A DNA stretch of 64,000 bases from Spinacia oleracea (lineage: Eukaryota > Streptophyta > Magnoliopsida > Caryophyllales > Amaranthaceae): contig NC_079492.1 in NCBI RefSeq assembly GCF_020520425.1, forward strand, positions 3,782,001 through 3,846,000. The letters are read 5' to 3'. Below the pieces are notes generated by a model that was not told where the DNA came from, searched no databases, and saw only the letters and a list, made by a program, of their open reading frames with translations. The position numbers were made by a program, and so were the translations under genes. This document shows, in pieces, positions 20,371-32,699 of this stretch (the stretch's first letter is position 1; every line of letters begins with the position of its first letter).

Positions 20371-22140
20371 CGCGCGTGTGTGTTGTGACCACCCATGCCA
20401 CTCACATGCTTTCTTAAACAAATGTTTCCCTCAAACCCCAAATATAAACATTGAATATGGTTTGTGTTTTTCCCATGTGGGACTTTTCATATTCCCACAT
20501 TTTCCCACTCATTTTCTTTTGTTTTCTCACTAGGATTTCCAACAACCTATACATCAAGTTTGCCGCCTGTAATATGTGTATATATTCATGTGTATTCTAA
20601 GACATATTCTTATACAAATTTGTTAGGAATTAAACGCAATTAAATCGACATGCCAAGGTTGCTGCCAAACTAAGATATCTCGTAGGAATTGGTATCGGAG
20701 TATAACTAATGTTTCACGTGGGACAAAAAGAGATTTCCGCACCCCGCCAGGGTCTTTGTTTGTTAAGTTTCTTGTTTGTTTGTTAATACTCCTCTTATGT
20801 TTCCTACTTTATATAGATCACAAAATTCTTATTTATATGGGGTGATAAATATTGTACATCGAAATTAAAGTTAACGTAAAATGCTTAAAAGTTACCTTTA
20901 TATACGTAAAAGTTATCTATTTTTTATTGATAAATTTTTTCATTTTAGTAAAAAATATTTCTTCAAAATCACTAATAATGTATAAAATTTATTATTTAGC
21001 CCTTTAAAATGTTAATCTATCAACTTTTTTTTAATAATATAACAATTAGAGAAAATTGGGTAAAAGTTAGAGAAAACTGGATAAAATTTATATTGGTGTA
21101 CAATAAATTTATTGTACACCTTGTGCATGCAAGACCTTTTGTATATAGATTTGTAATTAGAAAATTAATACTCCGTAGTATTTTGGTACTACGTATGTGA
21201 TAATCTCTAGAATGATTTAGTCTTGGGGAGAAAGTATAATCTAGTAAGCGAAGCTTTCTAATTTAGTTTATAAAAAGGATTTATGCCTAGTTAGAAAATA
21301 AGATGGAAAATATGAGAGGAATAATCAATTGAGAGTTATTGTATTATTTTACATGAACTTAATAATACGATATTATTGAGGGAGGAAATCTCATTTTCTT
21401 GTGGCCTTTATTATTGTTTTCGCTATTAATTTTACATTATATTTGCAGGTTTGTTTTTAATCGTTTGTGGCTATAACAAAAGCTGGTTATATTAAATTTT
21501 GCTAAGTACTCAAATTACTACTTGTTCTTTACTTCCTCATGATAACAGACAGACTGAAACATTGAGCTCAACTCTTATTACTTGCATATTGTGGGACCCA
21601 CCTTTGGCAGACATATGTTTGTCTATACAAAATGGTGTAATAACTTCGACACTGCTATTATGGTTAAAGAGAAGAAGATGCTTTTTTTAATTTTGAATTC
21701 TTTCATTTATGACATGTATTTTTGTCCCTGCTATGGTGAAAAAAACATTCTAAACCTTGTTAGAATATGCCAAAAATTACTTTAAAATGTATATGTAGGA
21801 GTAGAAAACAAATCGAATTGTTTGGTATCAGCTCGGTTAAAGTCCGGCTCGTTTATAAACGAGTCAAGCTCGAGCTTGAAAAATAGTTCAAATAATTAAC
21901 GAGCCAAACTCAAACTTTATAGAGTTCGGTCAAAAGCTGCCGGACTTTATAGAGTTACTCCGTATTTTCTTAGCCTTTTTATAGAGTTACTCCATACTTT
22001 CCTAGCCTTTTTAGATAGGTCGAAAGTTACTTTAAAATGTTAGTTTGAACAGATAATAGTAGTAGCAGTATAAGTAAAAACTTATGGAGTGCTAAAATCA
22101 CTCTCGTCGAAAAGTTATGTGTGAGAAAATATAATTATCT
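20371..22140. other. Intergenic, no gene supported
   Basis: AT-rich sequence. At 21840-21910 CTCGTTTATAAACGAGTCAA and AACGAGCC words form a short repeat of a type common in plant intergenic DNA. The short frames here have no recognised domains. Confidence 0.5.
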
Positions 22141-22146
22141 TCAGAA

Positions 22147-22519
22147 CAAATTGTTTTTTTACCACCTATAAAAATCGAAAATTTGTTTTTTTACTATCTA
22201 AAAAACTAAAACTTGTATTTTACCACCTAAAAATAAATTAAAACTTGTTTTTTACCACCTAAAAACGGAAAAAAAAAATAGATGAAACATTTTTGTGTAG
22301 CTACCTAATTCAATTTCCCTCCAACTTGCGGGGTGGAAGAGAGTTAAATATATGAAATCGTGGAAAAAAATAACATATCAGAAATATTACCGTTATTGTA
22401 GCCCCCGCATAATATTTTCATCTATTTTCCCATTTTTCAGGTTGTAAAAAACAAGTTTTAAATAAAAAATTAAACAGTAAAATACAAATTTTAGTTTTTT
22501 AGGTGGTAAAAAATAATTT
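22147..22519. mobile_element. MITE-like foldback with TTTTACCACCTA ends
   Basis: The left side repeats TTTTTTACCACCTA several times and the right side carries the inverse TAGGTGGTAAAAAA. The element has inverted, internally repeated ends and no coding capacity. Exact borders and a target duplication could not be fixed. Confidence 0.45.
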
Positions 22520-22620
22520 ATCTTTATTAGACCAGAAAGTCATCAAAATTGGGACCAAAATGACTTAATTTATACTCCATGCATCAAGCAAACAATTGGG
22601 TTGTTGCTAGTCCTTTTGTC

Positions 22621-22652
<32 letters not shown>

Positions 22653-22998
22653 AAACAATTGGGCTTTCTTTTGTGGGGGCAAGCCCATTTTTTACCATCG
22701 ATTGTGGCACGATATTTTCAATGCAAAATTACTCGTCATTTATTACCGTATATCAAACGAGCAAGGAGAGTGCTAAAGCACTCCCCTTAGATGCATGGGT
22801 ATAACTGGTAAGCTTACATATAAGTATCATCATCTTCACTAACAGATCGAAGGAGAAAACATCAAAGTTGGTGTTGGACTGTTGAGCCCATTTCTTCAAT
22901 ATGTAAGGATTAATTAAGGAACCACAAAAGATACAAACATTTTACAAACCATTTCTATAGTACAACATACCTAATTACACAAGAGACAGCCATCAAAA
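22520..22998. other. Intergenic or distal 3' flank of the galactosyltransferase gene
   Basis: Contains a 28-base A run at about 22621-22648, which produces lysine-rich frames. No gene is seen. The right part may belong to the 3' UTR of the minus-strand gene that ends at 23434. Confidence 0.4.
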
Positions 22999-23165
22999 CC
23001 TCTTGTTGATATTTCACGTACGCAATAAGCTCTTCTAATAAGCTAGCTAGCTTAACATAAACATAAACAAGCTCTTCTAATAACCTCTTGTTGATATTAC
23101 ACGTATGCAATAAGCTCTTCTAATAAGCAAGCTAGCTAAACATAAACCATAAACAAAAGCAAAAA
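22999..23165. repeat. 85-bp tandem duplication in the 3' flank of the galactosyltransferase gene
   Basis: Two copies beginning CCTCTTGTTGATATT at 22999 and 23084 share GCAATAAGCTCTTCTAATAAG. They lie 270-430 bp beyond the stop codon, possibly within the 3' UTR. Confidence 0.8.
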
Positions 23166-23433
23166 CAAAAGGCCACTTACATACTGGTAAAGAAACTCTC
23201 AATATTGGTTCTCTAACCAGTTGAAAACACTGCTTGTGGCTTCCTCCTTCGTTCAAAATGGAGCACCACCCGTATAGCAGCAGATCGCAAAGCTTTTACA
23301 GTACATTGTTCTATACGTATTTCATATACACGGGCAAGGTAAAAGTAGAATAGTATGATTCTACTACCGTATTCTCTAGAGTACGTACATACCTCTCCAC
23401 AGCTGAGATGCTTGTGCGCGACTTAGGGTGTAT

Positions 23434-26400
23434 TTAGAAAGTGGCTTTCCATAGTTCATCCTCACTTTCCCCACAACGTTGGTGAACCTCGTAGATTCTT
23501 TCATCAGACCGGCAAATACCACTGCACGTCCAATCGAATGAAGCACCACAAACGTTGCCTGCCTGAGCTTTCCACTCACAATCTGTAGTGATACATTAAA
23601 CATAATAAATAAATAAATAAATAAACAAGCTCGTTCGGTATCACTGTCAGTTTTTGGTTTTTTAGTTTTTAGAGTCATATGAATTAGATCGAATCATGAA
23701 GTTAAAAACACTCATGCCTATAGTAATCATGTTGATTTTGAAAACTGGCAACAAAAAAACTAGAAACTACCTTATGTGGTTTTCATATTTTGTTTTTTAG
23801 CTATATAAAAAACAGAAATTGGAAACAAAAAACGATAACAAACGGGCTGAGGATAAAAAGTGTGAGGAATAGTAACGAGGTTTGTATATGATAATTCATG
23901 GAATGGTTCATACTTCATACAGATGTCTGAGGATCGCGTCTAAATCTCTAAATTTGTTTTTTAATGCTCGTCTTATTGCCACTCCTGGAACTACATGAGC
24001 CTTCAAAGCGCGTCTGGTTTCCTAAACCCCTCTCTCCCTCTCCCGTGTCACTCAAGGAGAAAATTTAGTTGAAAAGGGTTTAGGGTCTGAATTTGCCAGA
24101 AAATTTATATAAGGTTGTTTCTCGCAAAACTAGACATATATAAAAGGTATGATTTGACAAATTTTCCATTAATAAATATGGAAAGAATCCTACCTGGTGG
24201 AGTACCACAACATAGACTCTTGTCATCAACATGTGTTACATCCAGACCAATGAGCCATGCTCCTAATGAAACATCTTCGTTCGCATATTTGTGCAGCAGA
24301 TGCCTGTGCAGCAAACCATAAAAGTTACCAACACAAATCATATTATTACTGACCAGAAAAGAAACATTGTTACATTGACGTGTAGGTAACCAAATCATTT
24401 GAAAAACAGAATGACGAATCACAAAGAGGCTAAAAGTTGCAGATTTACTGGTTAATGGCTATATAGGTCGCCAAATCGTTTGAAATAGCATATAGCTGTC
24501 CTGTAGCATGCCGAAAATACTTGTTCCCCTCTCCACCAAGTTTCCAGTGTTCTGGTTCTTGGTACCTCACTCCCCTGTTCATGATAAAGCAAGCCTTTAT
24601 GAGATTTATATCATTGGTTCGTTATACTACCTCTGTATGATAATGATCTTTACAGTTACTATTTGCACAAATATTAAGATAAAAGAGGGAGAATGTGTAA
24701 AAATGTGGATTAATATAATGAAACGTGGATAAAGTAAGAGAGGATGTAAAAAGGTGGGTAAGAGTAAGAAAAAAATGAATAAAGTAAGAGAAAGTGAGTG
24801 AAAATATGTAAATTTTGTGGAGTAAGGGGGGTAAGATGGTACATTTTTATGTCAAAAAATAGTATAAAGCCTAAAACGAAGAGTGTAGCTCAAAAAATAG
24901 TATATTTTTAAGACTAAAACGAAAAGTGTAAAGATCAATTTTGAAACGGAGGTAGTAGTATATAAAAAATGACGGAAAACTCGAATTACTTTTTAGCAAG
25001 GATTGGACCAGACTTCATGCAACCTACATATACTCTAGGCTTCAGGCGATGGCTGGATAATATTTTCCCCAGTGTGGCTGCAGTAATAAAACTCAGTTAA
25101 TATCAGGCCTATCATCAGGGGAAAGTATACATAATAAAACTTGTGATATGAGAACTTCATTATCAGATAATTAATCATAATGCAAAACATGTCTTGCCAC
25201 ATTGTAAGATAAGAATATGTAATCCATACTATATATTAAAAGTTTGTTTCACACGTTGCGCTCGGTTTATGAGTTTTTCACTCTATGTAATCTTTATATA
25301 CATAAAAAAAATGTAAAACATGGTTTGTATAAGGTTTGAACCCCCCGACATGTTTCATGTTACCATTGCAAAATAAATCTAACTAAATGTGAATGTTATT
25401 AATGTGGTAACCCAAGGCATCGCCCCGGCCCAAAAACTAGTTTATATCAATATCCTTAAGTGAAGAGGATGGCATGAATTCCACTGCTTAGCTAAACACA
25501 ATTGGATATTGATATAAATTACAAAAAGGGAGACCATGAAACGAGAAAACGCAAATATCCACAGGAGATTCTTCTCATATTTACGCAATAAGAATAACCA
25601 GTATACAGATGTCCATCATCAAAATCTGTAGCTACCTTCAGCCAACATAATCTCCTTATATTTGCCTTTAATTTTGCAACATTGCAGAATACATTATACC
25701 AGAGCTTGGTTAGATTATTAAATCAGTGCAAAGCATCAAAGTACTTTGCTTTTCTGTGTTAAAAAATGCAAGAGAAAATCTTGCACAAGGATGCCTAAAT
25801 AACTACTTTTATGTTTCCTGGAATTCTGTTTTTGAAATAATTATTCAATTTGTGAACATTAATTGAGAAAACTATTCTGAGAGCCAGACAAACAGGTTGC
25901 AATATATAACTTCCTGTGAAAAACCTCCGTTTTCTAGTTGCTTCACTTTATGCTGTAAAATTGATTTTAGATCAGGTAACTTCCTTCAAATAAAGAGCTT
26001 AGTTTTAAAGCAGGCACTCTACCATGGATATGCAGGAAAATGAAAAGAGTGGAGGTATTTGAGAAACTCTTTACCTATATTAACATGAACATCGTCATCA
26101 ACTTTTATATAAAAGTCAGCATCCCATAAACCAACAGCCATGGAGAAGTATGCCTTTGTCTTTGCCGATAGTTCTAAATAGCCCTCCACGTGTTCCTGCT
26201 CAAAAGTTATGAATATGCACAGTTAAAAAGCTGCTAAAAATTATGAATATGCGCAGATAAAAAGCTGATAAACCTTAGTTAATTTCGCTAAGATCAAAAA
26301 GGAAAAAGAGCACACCAATCTCAAAAAGTCTCCATGTTTGTTTTCCTCTGCTTCGATGGCCTTATCAAGAATGCCACCAGATGTTGAACTGAGGATAAAA

Positions 26401-29400
26401 AGACGTTTCACACAGTTACACTTTTGTACACTTTCTCTTACCAAAAAAATAATAATAATAACTTTGCTCATATCCCATTGATCATTGGAGAAAGAAAAAG
26501 AGGAAATAACAACAAGGCAAGATGAACATCAGATTATGAATAATATATTACGAAGTATTAAAAACACTGTTGTGAATCATGAGAAACCAAATCTGTCTTT
26601 TAGTGCATGGTGAAAGGGATCATCAAGTCATAATGTATGCTTCTTTACACATATAAATCAACCACAAGCCTCAACATTCGAGGACAGTAGTTTATACTTT
26701 GTAATAGATATCTCAACTTCGTCCTAAGCAAATCTTCTCAACCATCATTTATTTCCTCGGTGGATTAGTGTGTGTCACGGGGGGATGAAAAGAAATTAGA
26801 ACAAAATAAAATACTCGAGGGAACTTTCTCAAAATTCTTTTATCGTAATAACTTTCTGCATCACTAGTTCACTACTAATATAAGTTCCACCCCAAAACTA
26901 CAGTAAATTGGCGCTTCACCACTTGTCAACCTGCATAGTGCTAAGTTGATGGCTGCAAATAACTCAATTTAAGCACGTAGATGTTCACAGCAAACAGATA
27001 GGTAAACCGGAGATTATTTTGACATAATTGCCGGTTTAGGTTCCACCCCAAGACTACTTAAAAAATGCCACTTCACCACCAGCCATTGTTACTGCAAGTG
27101 CTAATCTGTACTCAGTAACGAATAGAACCAAGTGCAAAAGAACCCCTTGATGCACATATAACTTCATAGGATCGAATGTCCTATGTTGTGAAGTGAAAGT
27201 TACTCCGTATTCATTTTTATCAAGGTACAGTAGAACATTTATTCTTTGGAACTGCATTACCTAAAAGAACATTACCTGTGTCCAATAACAAATCGTATAA
27301 CGATGCCTTTTTCTTCTTCTAACTTCTTTCTTTTGTCACCTATTTTACAAAAGAACATACACATATCAACATTACCATGCGCTCTTATAGAAGAAAAACA
27401 GAAATGTTACAAAATGAACACTCAATAACCGCAAGATTGTACACACCTTGGGGCATCCAAGTCCCACGAACTGAATCTCTTCGTTTTCGGCTATTGAAAG
27501 CAGTGTTAATCCCTACGACCATCAAATATTTCCGTTTAGAAGTTAAGTCTGCAATATTCAAGCTTTCTGCTGCCGGAGATCCGTTTATTATTGATTCCTG
27601 TGCTGCTCTTGCAGCAGCTAATTCTTCCTCGAGTTTTGAAATTGTTTTATCTAATGACCTGTATTTGAATGATTCATCCGGCAAATTAAATAAGGCATAA
27701 GTTAGGAGCGAATGAGTCATCTAATCCAGGCATCAAAGAGCTTACTGTATGCTGTTTCCTTTTACAGATAAATCCCTAGGAACATGATTAGATTCTTGCC
27801 GAAACACCTTCACAATGAGATGGGAATGAGTTATATGTAGTTGTGTAGATTTTGTTTCACTTAAAAGACGTAACGATAACTTGCATAGTAAGAAGGATAT
27901 AACTGAGCTGGGAAGAAAGAGGCAGTTATTAATTGAAACTTCACCAGTGCAAATTCTAAATATAAGATGATTAGATTCTTGCCGAAACACCTTCACAATG
28001 AGATGGGAATGAGTTATATGTAGTTGTGTAGATTTTGTTTTATTTACATAGTAAGAGGGATATAACTGAGCTGGGAAGAAAGAGGCAGTTATTAACTGAA
28101 ACTTCACAACTGAAACTTCTAAATATAAGCATGGGTCTTCCAGTAGTTAAATGAGAAGAATAGTTTATGACGTCGAAAAAGATTAGGTGTTGTTTTCAGA
28201 TATTGTGCAGTTAACTTATCACATATGAATACTAATTTATTGCTCAACATTCGCAGCATCACAAAATACTGACTTAATGATAAGCTCTTTGTAACATCAA
28301 AGGTAAGTTAATATTGTACACATAATTGCAATAAGCTGAACTATTACTAAATCAATTCAAACCTAAGTCACACAAGAAATAGCACATTAGTACATTACTT
28401 AATGTCATACTTTCACAGAAGCCAAGGTATGATTGACTGAATCTTTCTACAAAAAAAGTCTAGTTTACTGGTAGATAGCTAGATTAATAGTGAAATCGAT
28501 CAAATATTCATACATATATCTGAATTAGGGTTGAAAATTAGTATTCTGAGAGGATAGAAACCTGTTTGCGGTCTTGTTTTATTGGTATGCTTTCACCTCT
28601 GTTCCTTGTACTCACTACATTTTTTTCTTCAGGCATCATCCACATCCTGGGACATGAACAATGTTATGAAGGAAAACCTCAACTGCTCAACATGAGCTTT
28701 AAAACAAACTACTAACTAAGAGTTCAATGCCAGAACGGCAGAAGCAATTATTGAGATTACTGTTGACTATATTTTTTAAAATTCTCGTAATGATAATACA
28801 ACAGATGCGTATGGTTCAACCAGCTGAAACTAAATCATATTTTGAGCAATAGGACTACAAGTATCAAAAATCTAGGCCTCAAATCATGTGTAACCGTTAT
28901 CCTGAAATCGAATGTGGATTTATCATAAACAACCTCTTCTAAGACTGTAGGGTAAACCAGTGTACATCTAACAAACCCCATTTTACAGGGGATCGGTGCT
29001 TTCATTCACCAAAGCATTGTAGTGCAATTCCACATAGTAGTGCGAAAGATGGTGGCTATATAGAAACAGAATGAAACTTTAGCCCGGTTTTCTACCCGAG
29101 AAGTCAATAGAACGATGCTTATGGCCACGAGAAGCATAAGAATGTGACTAAATGTTAGAGTCAAATACTGAAGCAACAACGTTTTTGTTATGGAGATAAT
29201 CAAAACATTTTTGAGTGAGATATTGATTTTAAAACAAGTAAAACTTGTTTCTGTAACCAAAACACATTGAGTGAAACTTTAAATTTATTCTGTTGTCCCT
29301 TTTTCAAATTCAACGTGTAGAATGGAGACTTCGACAGTACTCCAAGAGTCCAAGCCCTGTGACAACGCCGGAGTAATATATTCGAAATGCAAGATGAGTG

Positions 29401-30764
29401 CCACATGTTAACCCAATAGCTAGCGGTGTTGTAAAATATGGCAAACTTAAACTTATTTCAAAAAAAGTAAAAACAGGATTTTCTCAAGAAAATTTCCTAA
29501 CCAACTTCTCGTTGATTCAACTATCTAGATCATTGTACCAGTATAACATTAGGATCGTACTGTTAATTCCAACATTATTTGTCACAATGGCAACTGAGGA
29601 AGAGATCATAGTGAAAAGGCTTTTTTACCCTCACTTGCACTTCCAGTCTCCTACATAATGCACATTGATCAAATACCTTGCAAAAATCAGGAATTCAGGA
29701 TGGGCAAGTTCATCAAACCGACCTACAAACCACTCCTAAGGAACATAACACCATAACACCTCCTAGCACAGTCTAAGAGAACCCATGATGGCCATGAATC
29801 CCACCAATTACCAATGAGTCAATACTCGTAGTAACCTCTTAGAAATGTCGAACCTCCGGGGTGCTACAGCAGTTGACATTTGACATATTCAACTACTCCT
29901 CAAGCTATGCATAAAGTGATGATTCTACCAATGATGTCTTGGCCTAGTGGTTAAGACTTAAGAGTTAAGACTGAGGCCTGTGTACCAGGTTCGAATCCCC
30001 CTACCCCCATTTGTAATTTATATTGCCTCGTGGCTCATCCGCACCACAAAAAAAGTGATGATTCTCATTCTCACAACTCCTTGGCCGGGTCGATGATTAC
30101 CCTCCATGGATTGCTTCATTGACACTTTCTCTAATCATTGCTCAATAATCATCCCTTCTGTAGATAGAGTAAGCATCAACTGATCCTAGGTTTCCGGTTT
30201 CGCGCAATTGCAATATTCCTAAAAATCTTATTGGGGTGATCCTAATGACAGAAACAGTTAATCCACTTACTATTATTGGAGCTCAAATTCTTCTGCTTTG
30301 AGATTATTCCACACAATTCTACAGCAATGATCACTGCTTAAGCCACAAGACAACTCCCAAAACTTCTACTTAACACCATTTGACACATTTCGACATAATA
30401 TTCCAGATTTCCAGCTTAAATTTCGAAATTAAGCAAATCCCATTAATTTCTGATCAGAAAACCTCAATAAAAATCAAATCTCAACACCTTTTCCCTAATT
30501 AAGCTCTTCATATAATTCATAGCTTGCCCATTTCATTAAATACACAATAAAATAGTTTCACAAGAAATTAAACCCAAATCTGGTAACAAAATTTACAGAA
30601 AATAAAAAATCGAACTGCCCAGAAAAGGAAAGCTTTTACCTTTCTGTGAAGAACATTCCAGCACAGAAGCTACCAATGCACAGCAAGATTACAAACTTCC
30701 GAGGTAGAAAGTTCCTTGAAGAATGGTCATTTCCTCCAATCCCAGCTCTGTTTTTCACCGACAT
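23434..30764 (-). CDS. Beta-1,3-galactosyltransferase (GT31), 11 exons
   Basis: This Golgi type II membrane enzyme transfers galactose in beta-1,3 linkage to protein glycans. Coding exons: 30640-30764, 28562-28646, 27746-27807, 27447-27658, 27276-27340, 26316-26388, 26075-26195, 24990-25077, 24449-24574, 24194-24303 and 23434-23582. All junctions are GT-AG. The N-terminus [10 protein letters not shown] is followed by one signal anchor (about residues 23-40, [17 protein letters not shown]). The stem holds [20 protein letters not shown] (DUF4094 type). The catalytic domain has [41 protein letters not shown], the metal-binding [33 protein letters not shown] and CCGTPPDCEWKA, ending ELWKATF. Expected length is 404 residues, normal for plant members. 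Exon 5 has one base too many: a run AAA at 27299-27301 (TTT on the coding strand) where the family needs two, between EEEKGIV and RFVIGH. Either the gene is broken or the base is a sequencing error; all else is intact. Confidence 0.9.
23628..23847. mobile_element. MITE-like element in the last intron of the galactosyltransferase gene
   Basis: The ends are GCTCGTTCGGTATC and GATAACAAACGGGC, imperfect inverted repeats resembling GCCCGTTTGGTATC-type hAT/MITE termini. It is about 220 bp with no coding capacity. Confidence 0.5.
24627..24955. mobile_element. Stowaway MITE in the intron between exons 8 and 9
   Basis: It begins CTACCTCTGTATGATAATGA and ends TTTTGAAACGGAGGTAG, with TA on both sides. 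The length of 329 bp is usual for Stowaway MITEs. It lies wholly within the intron 24575-24989 and leaves both splice sites intact. Confidence 0.8.
25223..25440 (+). mobile_element. Small non-autonomous Helitron in the intron between exons 7 and 8
   Basis: It begins TCCATACTATATATTAAAAG and ends with a GC-rich palindrome remnant (GGCATCGCCCCGG) and AAAAACTAG. A precedes it and T follows it, as for Helitron A/T insertions. It is 218 bp with no coding capacity. Confidence 0.7.
26881..27095. repeat. Diverged duplication in the intron between exons 5 and 6
   Basis: The word GTTCCACCCCAARACTAC, followed by a GCRCTTCACCAC stretch, occurs at about 26886 and again at about 27040. Confidence 0.6.
27786..28133. 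repeat. ~180-bp tandem duplication that copies the acceptor and first 22 bases of exon 3
   Basis: Copy A (27786-27968) and copy B (27969-28133) both begin GATTAGATTCTTGCCGAAAC and run through AACTGAGCTGGGAAGAAAG. Copy A covers the splice acceptor and 5' part of exon 3 of the minus-strand gene. Copy B lies upstream in the intron and reproduces the acceptor and about 22 exon bases but lacks the rest of the exon and its donor. Confidence 0.9.
29927..30051 (+). mobile_element. SINE in intron 1 of the galactosyltransferase gene
   Basis: The body carries a tRNA-like A box (TTGGCCTAGTGGTTAAG) and a B box (GGTTCGAATCC), so it has an internal RNA polymerase III promoter. It is flanked by a perfect 14-bp target duplication AAAGTGATGATTCT (29913-29926 and 30052-30065). 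It lies antisense to the host gene. Confidence 0.9.
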
Positions 30765-31140
30765 TTTCGTTCTGGGTTTTCTCTCACTAAAAAGCTCATT
30801 TACAAAGGATCAAAAACCTGCAACTTTTGTGAAAAATATGAAAGTGCAGAAGAAAGTAATGCAGGAGTCAAAATTGATGCTGTCTTTCTCTCACTCCAAC
30901 TCATACGAGGAGAGTAGTATAATCAATTGGAGTAACACGAAGTATTATTGTATTTCTACTTGTGATTTTATTTGGAGTTTTTAAATTCGTTTCTCCCAAC
31001 AACAAAATTATTGGAAGATTAAAGCACAAATCAAGAACTAATGGAGACCCCACCACCAACACCAACCACATGACATCTGAACAAGATTATGACTAGATAA
31101 TCCTTCACCGGAAAAAAATTTAAAAAAAATAATAAAAAAA
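30765..31140 (-). promoter_or_regulatory. 5' UTR and promoter region of the galactosyltransferase gene
   Basis: Upstream of the start codon at 30762-30764. It contains long CT-rich patches on the coding strand of the minus gene. No clear TATA box could be placed, and no other gene is seen. Confidence 0.4.
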
Positions 31141-31149
31141 AGTTACTAA

Positions 31150-32040
31150 ACTATTAAACTGGTTGGTTAGGTTCAGGCTAGAAAAGGGCGGGCCGGGTTC
31201 GGGTCGGGTGCTGGCAATAAAATCTACCCAACTGTCGGGCCAAGTCAAAATTCGGATTAAATTTGTGTGCACAAAATACGCTATTTTGGGCCATAAATAC
31301 CGGGCTTTTGGGCCATTTTCGGGTCGGGTCAAATTTATTACTAAAATTGTTGTTTTATGTTGCCCAAAGCTCGTAATTTTTTTTAAAAGTTCGAGTCGGG
31401 CCGAGTCAGGCTATAATATCAGGTCGAAATATTCTGCCCAAACCCGTTAATTTCGGGTCGGGCCAACGGTTCGGGCTCATGTTGATCAGCTCTAGTTCAT
31501 GCTAGAGTTGGGCACGTGTCACGTCCTGTAGGCTCATGTGTCAAGCCAGTGTATCTTTTTATGTGTCTGGAATGGATCAGGTAAAGTCACGGCATGCGGG
31601 TTCTTATCTTTTTTTCATAAATGAGGCTCGTGCACAACCATCCAACTATGTGTCGTGTCTGGTCAGGTCTTGCTGTGCCAATCACAACCTTACTAATTTT
31701 AAGATTTTTCTCTTAATTGGTTAAAAACAAGTACGTGGGTCGGACTGTCGAGCTCGTGCAAAGTTTCTAAAAATGATGTCATGAACGGTCTATGACCTAT
31801 CAGTGTGTCGTGTCGGGCTTAAATCAGGTTGATTCGTATTCGGAGAACACACATGTCAACCAATGGCCCATGTCCAGGCGCCCAACTCTAGTTCGGGTGA
31901 TCAACGTCCCGAGTTCCGGGTTAATTGTTTTTTTTTATCATTTTCAATAGATTTAACTACTTAAGAGATCTCTACTCGACTTTTGTTAGATTTGGCTCGG
32001 GATGGGTCAAGTCGGTCGTGTTCTTAATTATATTTTTTGG
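31150..32040. other. GC-rich GGGTCGGG repeat and intergenic sequence
   Basis: Bases 31180-31500 are rich in GGGTCGGG/CGGGCC words (for example GGGCCGGGTTCGGGTCGGG), and similar words recur to 31920. This resembles a decayed dispersed repeat of a kind common in plant genomes. The frames across it on both strands are products of the repetition. Confidence 0.5.
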
Positions 32041-32187
32041 TGTTAGCACCTGATTCACCCTTAGGGCTAATCCGGATTCGGGCGAGTTCTGGGTGGATAG
32101 GTTCCAGTCCCCTCCCAATTGTTGTTGCGGGGGATCGAACACGGGCCCTTCCTACCAAGTTCAGCCTCAATCACCACTGAACCAACA
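32041..32187 (-). mobile_element. SINE copy 1 (minus strand)
   Basis: On the minus strand it starts TGTTGGTTCAGTGGTGATTG (A box) and has TGTTCGATCCC (B box). It ends with GGTGCTAACA. A second, similar copy in the same orientation lies at 39074-39219. Confidence 0.85.
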
Positions 32188-32699
32188 AACAAGTGGTGTC
32201 GTGTTCTTAAATTGAGTACAAGTGATTTCTACTCTGATTTTTGTACGAAATAGTATGTTAGGTCGAATCGGAGAGGTTACGCTTTTTTCATATTTGAAAT
32301 ACATTTTTATGTTATATATATTTTCAAGACGTGTCAAAATTATAAATTAGACTTGAAGGGTTTTATTTGTGTTATCCTCAACTTCTTTGGACTTAAACAC
32401 TAATAGAGATGAATCGAACAATACTCTACTTGTAAATTTGATAGATTATAAATTAGACTTGGAGTATTTGACTTTGTTTTATCTAATATTTTTGAACATT
32501 AATAGATTTTCACAAATTCTAAGTAGTTCATTCCTTCGATCTGTTTTATTCTGTATGTTTGGTATCATACATACGATTTAACAAATAATTAATGTGATAT
32601 AGTGACCATAAAGTACAAGATTTCAAATAAAAAATACATTAAGAAACAAAGGGAGTACTTTGTCACATGGTACATCAAATCTTCTACACTAAGAAACAA
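32188..32699. other. Intergenic, no gene supported
   Basis: AT-rich. Bases 32535-32660 end in AGAAACAAAGGGAGTA, resembling the right end of a decayed Stowaway MITE. Confidence 0.4.

Noticed and set aside
29927-30051. tRNA gene
   Set aside because: A and B boxes are present, but the sequence does not fold into a complete tRNA and has a 14-bp target duplication and tail, so it is a SINE.
31120-31450. Frames on both strands in the GGGTCGGG region
   Set aside because: Repetition-driven, with no family; the region looks like a decayed repeat.
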